DNA from: Nigrospora sphaerica
Taxonomy: Eukaryota; Ascomycota; Sordariomycetes; Amphisphaeriales; Apiosporaceae
Length of the DNA stretch: 64,000 nucleotides
Assembly (NCBI GenBank): GCA_018287875.1
Contig: JAGVVL010000001.1
Span: 2,604,001-2,668,000 of the forward strand
Direction of reading: 5' to 3'
Program-made: the position numbers and the translations under genes
Notes under the pieces: generated by a model
What the model was told of the DNA's origin: nothing
The model's database searches: none
The model's input: only the letters and a program-made list of their open reading frames with translations
Shown: piece by piece, positions 56,899-64,000 of the stretch
Layout of the letters: every line of letters starts with the position of its first letter
Position numbering within the stretch: position 1 is the stretch's first letter

Positions 56899-57798
56899 GT
56901 CAGAGCAACCAGCTGGGGATTGTCTGACTGTAAGCGACTATAGCAGAGGTGGATCAAAGGCAGACTACAAAAACGAAGGTTCCGACTTGCGTAGATGAAG
57001 ATGCAAGGAATAGACGGCCCTGGAGAAACCCGGAAAGAAGGTTCCTGGGCCGTGCCGCCGAGTGACAGTTTGTGGGGCGATTTGGTGTCATTGGACCATT
57101 GCCTCTCCCTCAAGGGTTCAAGTGAGACGCGGGAAGGCGCGACGAGACGTTCATCGAAATATCAAAGTCCAAACCAATGTGACATTCGGCGATTCCATGG
57201 TCTTTGTCAACAAACAGTTCGCCCCAGCTCGCTTCAATCCATCTATCATATAGCGTCATGACTCTGGGATTGTTCGAAGCCTCTGGCAGAGACCCAGTAC
57301 ACTCTAGTCAACCTGTCGATGATTGACACCCATGTACATGATGTTGTTCTTCGGCGGTGAACAATACAATTCAAAATCATCATTCGGCTTGCACAGTTGC
57401 TTCTTTGCGAAGAATAGAAGAAAGCTATTGTTCACCGTTTGCATCCAGCTATTTGCCATTGTTTACTCCAAGTTGTAGTTTAGAGGGCCGATTCCAAGCT
57501 TCCCTTGGACCCAACCCATGAGCCCCAGCTCACCTTTGCCAGAGCTCCTTGGGGTGAGTGCGGCTAAGAATTCAATGTTTCCTTGCGCAATTCTATTCAC
57601 TCTACTTCCTCGGAATATAAAGAGACGAAGCAGCCCAGCCCGAAACTTGACGCACCCAACTAACTCCTCGTTCGCCACTTTGAACCAAGCCCGTCAGTGC
57701 CTGCATCGCCCTGGATCACATCTCGCCTCTCAGCTGCAAGCAGAGCAAGCCCAACACCGCCCCCATTTCGCCGAGAAATTTCCCTGCCCATAAGAAAG
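56899..57798. other. Intergenic
   Basis: Promoters of the DUF167 gene and the small cysteine-rich protein gene. Nothing else recognised. Confidence 0.55.
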
Positions 57799-58032
57799 AT
57801 GTGCAAGGCCTTCTACCGAGAGGCCTGGTGCCACTACGGCGCCCACTTCATCAAGGGGACCAAGAAGCAAGACGGCGGCCGGAAGTGCGCCGAGGCCGTC
57901 AAGATGAACCGCCGTCTGGGCTCCTGCTCCGAAGGGTTCGTCGAGAGCAGCACCCTCCCAGGAGATCCCGTCTCGATGTGCAAAGACTGTGCTTCTTCCC
58001 TCCACCCGAAACCCAAGGGAAACACTTCCTAG
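57799..58032 (+). CDS. Small cysteine-rich protein, unknown
   Basis: Single-exon frame of 77 residues starting MCKAFYREAWCHYG. Six cysteines are spaced as C2, C11, then KCAEA, GSCSEG and MCKDCA, with no signal peptide. The closing CxxC pair with the N-terminal Cys-x8-Cys-His could bind zinc. The frame uses coding-type codons (GC-rich third positions) in otherwise AT-richer surroundings, and its leader is C/A-rich as in other genes here. Small proteins of this shape occur in many ascomycetes without a known function. Could also be the last exon of a longer gene, but no upstream frame fits. Confidence 0.6.
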   Translation: MCKAFYREAWCHYGAHFIKGTKKQDGGRKCAEAVKMNRRLGSCSEGFVESSTLPGDPVSMCKDCASSLHPKPKGNTS

Positions 58033-58790
58033 GATGTGTTTTCCGCTCGAGCCGGACTTTCTCGACATGTGTTTGCTTGGAAGCCTGTTTATCCGACGCA
58101 ACCCCTTGGGGAACCTCCCAAAGGTCTTTTCTCGGGGCGGCGATTGACTTGGAGGAATTGACCTCGGCTTTCCGGTAAGTCCAGAAACCAAATTGGTAGC
58201 GGTAGACAAGCAGACAATAACATGTTACAGAACTAGTCTGACCGACATACCCTGCCGTTTATGGGGGGAGGGGGGGGGCCAACGAGTGAAAACACAGGAG
58301 TCATGAGCTGGGTTGATACAACAAGTCTCGCGACCCTGGCCACATCGTGATATCCTTGCCTCTAGCGTCAACACGGGTGTTTCCCAACAAGTTTTGGTCG
58401 CGCTCCTTTTGTCATTTATTCGCTACTCATGTCCTTGAAATTTCTCTGAATACCTCTTGTGCATCGTGACCGCATTACACATCTCAGACCATGGGCACCA
58501 CGAGACTGACGACGCCAACCTCACGATGTGGGCACACGGGTTCAAAGGAAGACTGTCATGATCGCATGTCATTAGCCTCCCCCGTATTCCTGAGCCCGCG
58601 TGTAAGACACGGGTGCGTTTTTCGGCCCGATCGAATACACAAGAAGGGCCGAAGCGGCGAATGAAGATCCTAATCCGCTGGTTGTGTGCCTCGCTGACAG
58701 CCACACCTCTTCCCAGTGTCCTCTATCCAGATACCCATGCTATAACTAGGGTTTATGACCGTATAAATATCCCGTTAGCATTTCAGAGCA
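58033..58790. other. Convergent intergenic spacer
   Basis: Between the small cysteine-rich protein and the 3' end of the methyltransferase gene; contains G runs near 58262. Nothing else recognised. Confidence 0.55.
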
Positions 58791-61700
58791 TCAAGGGTCA
58801 GCATATCGACGCCGCTTCTCAAACACATCCCTCGTCATGGGGCCTGGTCTCTTTCCGGTGTACCGCGTCGAGAACGCTGCGGCGAACTCGTCCAGATCAC
58901 CAAGACTCGTGGCTGGGGTCAACGGCGTCGTCTCGGTAGCCTTAGGGGTCTCTGCGAAGGCCCCGTCTTCGTCCGAGCTTGTCATGATCGCAGCACGGCT
59001 GCTGTCCGGCCCAAAAGCTGCGGTAACCTCCCAGCTTGGTTGAGCCACTGACGGCGGGAAGCCGTCTTCCCAAAGCGTACCGAACCAGGCCTCTCGGATG
59101 GCTAATCCCAGAACCATGGCCACTTTGCGGTCTACGCTGTTTCCCACGATGTGCCACTGTTTGTCTTTGGAGCCCAGGATCACTTCATGGTCGAGGAAGC
59201 CTTGGGCTCTTCTGGCCTCTAAGAGCGATAACGGCCGCGTCTCCTTCCAGTGACTGATTGTGCCCGTACGCGCATCCGTAGTGCTACAGGTAGTCGTTAT
59301 GGTCGGGAAGAGGCCCTTGGGATTCACTCGACCCCAGCCTTTCGACGATGCTGCTAATCGATGCACCATGCCGGAGCCTTGCTTCGAACGGAAGAAGTCC
59401 ACATCCCCACGGAGCATTGTTTTGCCAGGGCCGTAGAAACTTTTGGAGAAGTTCATTCCCCATGGCTGTGTGGGGATGCGTTGGAGTTGATAGCGGAGTC
59501 GGGGCGTGAATCCGATCGAAAGCCGGTGGTCCGGAAAGCCAACGCAAAAGCTGGCCATGCCATCATGAAGACGTGGCAGATCACTGACGGCTTCTTGTGC
59601 ACTGATGAACTTGAATGGCGTGCGGTGAAACCGTCGGTTCGCGAAAGACAGACCGTTGGACATTTTGCCGTAATCTCGTCTGATCATCTCGTCAGGATGG
59701 GAGTGGGAAGGAGACGGCGGCTCCGGTATCTTGAGGCCGGGGGCGGCGAAGAGCAAGAACAACCGGGTTCTGCTCTGTGGAGAGCCATAGGACCACGCGT
59801 CCAAGGAGAGGATCTGGACTTGATATCCTAGGCCGACGATGGAGCAGACCAGCTGTGAGAAATAGCAATTGCTTCGGTCCACCTGGACAATGCTCGCGAC
59901 GTTTTCGAGAAGACCGTAGTGTGGCCTATACAGGTCGACAAATGAGGCGAACGAAGCAATCAGAGACTGGTTCTTGCGTTGCTGCAACACCCACTGTTAG
60001 TAAGAGGTAGTTTTCTTTTGAGCCGGTGTTTGTCGAGAGCTCCTTACTTGTTTAGTCTTCTTGTCGTTCGTCAGGGCCGAGAAGCCTTGACAAGGCGAGC
60101 CTCCGGAGATGAAGTGAATTTCACCTGGACGAGGCACGGAGTCTCCCCGAAGTGCATGCTCCAAAAGGTCATCCACGGAGCCCAGAAAAGGCTTGCAACC
60201 GGGCTTGCTGTTGGCCATATATGTGTGAATGGCGTTCCTTGAGATATCGTTGGCCCACATCATCTCAATACCGCCTCCATCTTCGAGACCTCGTCCGAAG
60301 TTGCCGCCGCCGCAAAAGAGGTCAAGCCCGCGGAGCTTGCGACCGTCCAGTATAGACGGATTTGGGTTGAAACCTTGACGCAGAGAAAGTTTTGCGCCAT
60401 CAGCCAACGGGACGCATTTCGTCCTGCCGTGTTTGTCAGCAACTTGCTCGTGCGTGATGAAATACGCGTCGCCAGTTCCGTCACGATCATATGGGGCAGA
60501 GATGCTCTCATCCGGGCGGCCTTCGTCCCCGTCGTAACGAAAGATCCGTACTAAGCATTTCCGGATGATTCTCTTAGTCCTCATCTCCAAGAAATGGTGG
60601 GTATAGACAAGTTCATTCTTGGGGCAGTTGGCGCATGAAGAGTCCACTTCTCGCCGCCGCAATAGCCGACGGAGTCGGGCCATCCTTTGGCGACCTTCTC
60701 GAAAGATGACATCGACTTCGAAAACCTCCAGACAATCACCCTTTGCATCGGCGAGGACAGTATCCCCAGGCCGATACTTCTTGAGTCGGCTTTTCGCGTG
60801 GTGGTGGCAGTGCATGTGTCCGCTTTGCAAAGAAACCCAGCAATTTCTGTTATCGGCCGTGAGGTACGTCTGTCGTACGAAGAGCTGGGAGTGTGTCGGG
60901 CTACCAAACCAACGTACATCGTGCACCCCGAGAACATCTGCGGCGTCGACTTTCGCCCCCTCGCAGTTGCAATGATCGGAAAGGAAGAGCTCGGCGGGCC
61001 AAGGGTATTTCATCACCGCGCAGGGCGTATCCCGAGGTTGGTATAGCCAAAGGACGTCGAACGAGGGATTGCCTGGGTGTACCTTTTGGACCAGGGCATA
61101 CCAGATGTCTTCGCCCGTGTGGTGCCTTGACGCTTCGAGCTTCCATCGCGTGCCGGTGGCTGGGTCGTCGGGCTTAGTAGAAATAACATCGCCGGGCTTG
61201 ATGGAGGCGATGGTGTCTGCTTGGATAGCGCTCGGGGCCGAGAAGGTCGGGGGAGGAATCGAGCTTGGGCGCCATCGAGGCCCAGGTTGGCTCTTGAGCA
61301 CTTCGTCGGCTGGGGTGGTTGGTTTGAGTACGTCTCCGAATGGCATGTGGTGGAACAAATTGTGAATGTAGGGGGTTACTATTGTCCCGGGGATCGCTGC
61401 CTCGGTGCCGTCGGCTTCCTCTGGATCAAGGGCGGATCGGTTTGTCTTCAGATTGGGTGCATAGTAGTCGCCTTGGATTTCTTTCCAGAAATGGTGATAG
61501 TCGGTTTCCTTTTGGCCCAAAACACCCACCGCCTCCTTCCAGATGAAGTCGACATTTGTTGCCACAGCGCTGCGAAAGTCGTCTGCCCCGTGGGCTTCGG
61601 CCCATTGCTCAAAGTCAGGAGATCCGGAATGCTCCCGGCATAGGAAGATCTTGAACCGAGACTTGAAGTCCTGCAGCACAACACGTTTATTCAGGGATCT

Positions 61701-62581
61701 GTGATGATTGCAGTAGTCGACGACGTGTTTGGCTAGGTCCACGATCCACAAGAATGGCTTGTGGAAGCGCTCATACTCAGGAGAGGGACGGCCCGATAGC
61801 TTGTAAAAGATGTTCTGGTTGCCATGCCGTTCGGACTGAATCCATATCTGGTCGCCAACGGTGTGTTCGGAAACGCCATAGTTACCGATGGGCAAGGTAC
61901 GAAAAGGTACTTTACGTACAAAGTACGCCTCGTGATGACCGGGCGTACTAAGCACACCATCGAAGTAGAATCGGTCAGAAGCAGCGCCGGTGGAAAGATG
62001 TTGTAAGGGTCGTAGCTCCTCCGGGTAGTGCTTTGAATCGACGTAGACTGAGAAGTCGGACAACTCTAACGCAATAAAGCTACCGGCTTCGTCAGTGTTT
62101 ATATGATCGAGCAGAGCTTCGACAGCACGTCTTTCCGAAACTTGTGTCGCAGGCGGTGTGAAGCCGTCAAAGCAAGATCGAGGCTTGTTCAGAGTTGATT
62201 TAGGTAGTTCCACCACAATATGCTTGTACGGCAGTGAAGCCGGACTATCAACGACGCTGGAACTAGACCGGCTCAAGTCGCTGACAATATCTTGAGATCC
62301 ATCTCTTGATGGTTGGTCAAAAAACTCAGAAGCTGAAGAGTTATCTGCGAAAATTCCGGGAGAGAAAGTATTCGGCGTGGCCGTGGTCGCCCCTTTTGTG
62401 ACATGCGCAGGTGAGTCGTCATCACTGGCGGCATCTGCACTGGCATTGTCCATGTCAAGCCAGACAACCTAACAACGCATGAATCTGGTCAACAATCTGC
62501 TTCCGCCTGGGCTGTTTCAGGCGAAGGAGTGACCAAAGTGATACCCACCTGGGGCAAGACGGGATTCTTGCTTGTATCCAT
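58791..62581 (-). CDS. dim-2: DNA (cytosine-5)-methyltransferase with BAH domain, DIM-2 type
   Basis: Nuclear maintenance/de novo-type methyltransferase; DIM-2 of Neurospora methylates cytosines in RIP-mutated repeats, guided by HP1. Exons 62549-62581, 60048-62468 and 58791-59981, all phase 0, 1214 residues. A low-complexity acidic N-terminus is followed by a BAH domain at about 435-560 (KPGDVIST to NCWVSLQ). Catalytic motifs: I LRGLDLFCGGGNFGRGLE (722), IV GGSPCQGFSAL with the nucleophile Cys (about 802), VI LLENV (849), VIII SPQSRTRLFLLF, and X GNSVDRKVAMVLGLAI (about 1100). Intron 2 (59982-60047) falls between motifs IV and VI. The short first exon (MDTSKNPVLPQ) is inferred from GTGGGT and TTAG sites, and the true N-terminus could lie further upstream. 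The BAH domain and length distinguish it from RID. Confidence 0.93.
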
Positions 62582-63737
62582 CTGCAAGTCACCGAACAAC
62601 AGCAGCTTAAAGACCGACGGCAGCTAACTGAGTGGGTGGTTGTAGGGAATGTTGTCCAGGATTCATAGCCAAAAAAATATATATCGTCCAACCTAGATGT
62701 CAGAGAAATTCTCCCATGCAGTTGCCTGAAGGGAGTTTGGCTGAGTCAGGTAGCTGCAAGAATGCCAGTCGTTAACCCTAGGGGACGGTACGAGAAACGT
62801 CGGGCGGCTGCTGAGCCAACCTGGTCGAGAAAATGTGCGTTTGTACGAGCAAGTAAACAACTGCGCAGTCTCAATGGATCGCGACGCGAGCTGGACTGGT
62901 GGTTCAGTCTGAAGCCATCAACAGAGCCATAACCCGGAGCGCGCCTCGCGTCAAGGTTGCGCGAAGTATTCCAACGCGCCGCAGGCCAATTTAGTCGCTA
63001 ACGGAGTGAAAGGACAAAGAGGAGGAGCTCCAGCGAGGTTGGCCACTTAAAAAACATCGGTTAATCCCGGTCCCGCTGTGGGGTTAATCTGCGGAATCGG
63101 ATCGAGTTTCCTTTCCTCTTATTGATTTTGAATACTGTACATCAACTCTGATTGAGGTTCTAACTGTGGTAAATGCAATATAGGCCTGAGTGACTCCCGT
63201 GTCTACGGCAGAGGCAGCCTCGGCACCGGGACTCTTTCTGGTACGGACAGCTCCGGTACTGGATGCACTTAGGTCACTTCCGATCACAGGTCTGCGCGAC
63301 GTTTCATTGATGCGCAAAGTCTGAGGCTCTCCAATTAAGGCTTTGAATTTGACTTGACTGGATGTCTACTACATGGAGTGAAAACTTGTACATGGAGAGA
63401 CTGGTGTTACATGAACCGAGTCCAAGTACATGACTCTAGGACCCTTGGGTAGAAACATCAAAACGCTTGCCTCTATGCCTACTTGAGCTACTTCCGTACC
63501 GAGTAGGCCTCCTGCACTTACATGCTTCCTCCAAAAGACGGGTAGCTTTTGAGGTTCATTGCGTTGGCTTTCCTCACATCCGCTTGGAGTACATGGCGCA
63601 CTTGTACAAGTACACCAAATGCACTCCAGCGACAACGCAATTATACAAATGTAACGTATGCACAAGATACCGCAAGCAACACTGTAAGGGAGAGGTGGGT
63701 ATCATATAAAGTACTTAGTTTGACAGGCAGAATGGAC
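62582..63737. other. Intergenic with 19-bp periodic TACATG motif
   Basis: Promoter of the methyltransferase gene and 3' flank of the RMD1-like gene. Holds the periodic repeat listed separately. Confidence 0.55.
63370..63445. repeat. Degenerate 19-bp repeat marked by TACATG
   Basis: TACATG occurs at 63370, 63389, 63408 and 63427, exactly 19 bases apart; units 1 and 2 share TACATGGAG, units 3 and 4 only the hexamer. Two more TACATG lie at 63519 and 63590, out of this phase. Confidence 0.7.
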
Positions 63738-64000
63738 TCAATCATCTCTCTCCAAATGTCCAACCTTCCTTTTGTCTGGAAGCCAGCCGGGGAAGCCTCG
63801 ATCGTCCAGCTCGAACGCAATCTCGATGGCAATGAGGATGATGATAATCCACTCGAGCCTGTGGCCGTGCTTCTCGCTCGACATCTCTCTCGCCACGGCA
63901 ACGAGCTCATTGGCATAATCAATCCTCTTGTTCAACTTGTCGATGCGCAGCTCGACATCGAGCACCTTGCCCACGCGATCGTAGTACTGCTCCAGCTTTG
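63738..64000 (-). CDS. RMD1/DUF155 family protein (5' truncated)
   Basis: C-terminal 86 residues of a gene cut by the right edge; the frame is open to base 64000. VELRIDKLNKRIDYANELV is the coiled helix of the family, followed by SSEKHGHRLEWIIIILIAIEIAFEL, the single C-terminal membrane helix that ends yeast Rmd1-type and mitochondrial RMND1-type proteins, and a short polar tail ending in DD. The yeast relatives act in mitochondrial translation or meiotic division; which subgroup this is needs the missing N-terminus. Confidence 0.85.
   Translation of the reverse strand, partial: KLEQYYDRVGKVLDVELRIDKLNKRIDYANELVAVAREMSSEKHGHRLEWIIIILIAIEIAFELDDRGFPGWLPDKRKVGHLERDD

Noticed and set aside
1..64000. 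CRISPR array or bacterial operon structure
   Set aside because: The tandem repeats seen are few, lack regular unique spacers, and the genes are intron-containing and eukaryotic.

Overview
The window looks like nuclear DNA of a filamentous ascomycete (Pezizomycotina, probably Sordariomycetes). Most genes are split by short introns with GTAAGT/GTACGT-like donors and GCTAAC-like branch points, coding GC is high, and the gene set (CFEM receptor, heme-thiolate peroxidase, GH92 mannosidase, a DIM-2-type cytosine methyltransferase) is typical of moulds. The species cannot be fixed from the sequence alone. Products and exon boundaries were deduced by reading frames, splice signals and remembered family motifs; no database search was run.

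Left half (1-35 kb): accessory genes separated by gene-free blocks of 1-3 kb. In order: 3' part of a FAD/DAO oxidoreductase, a secreted GH92 alpha-mannosidase, a small secreted protein (minus), a broken fragment of an acyl-CoA synthetase (minus) abutting a pre-pro secreted 8-cysteine protein (minus), a secreted GMC oxidoreductase (minus), a CFEM seven-helix receptor (minus), a secreted heme-thiolate peroxidase, a nine-exon kelch membrane protein, a six-hairpin glycosidase (GH105-like) and a phytanoyl-CoA-dioxygenase-like enzyme. Most of these are secreted, surface or redox proteins, which suggests interaction with substrate or host, but they do not form a recognisable biosynthetic cluster.

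Middle (35-38.5 kb): one tRNA-Ala(AGC) with a 10-nt intron and a gene-free stretch of 3 kb.

Right half (38.5-64 kb): denser, mainly housekeeping. An orphan protein with a hydrophobic C-terminal region, tyrosyl-DNA phosphodiesterase 1, a small mitochondrial-type membrane protein, a BTB-like protein, DNA primase small subunit, an SAK/HAD RNA-repair-like protein with an RGG tail, a two-helix membrane protein, a DJ-1/PfpI-like protein, a MAPEG protein, a GH16 pseudogene, a DUF167 protein, a small cysteine-rich protein, the DIM-2-like methyltransferase and, cut by the right edge, an RMD1/DUF155 protein.

I found no CRISPR array, no intact transposon, no rRNA and no convincing new multi-gene system. 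The best leads are single genes and small signals: the 8-cysteine pre-pro protein beside the synthetase fragment, the orphan at 38.5 kb, the PPPY motif in the kelch protein tail, a 6-nt first coding exon, a GC-AG intron with an overlapping uORF, and short periodic repeats in several intergenic stretches.
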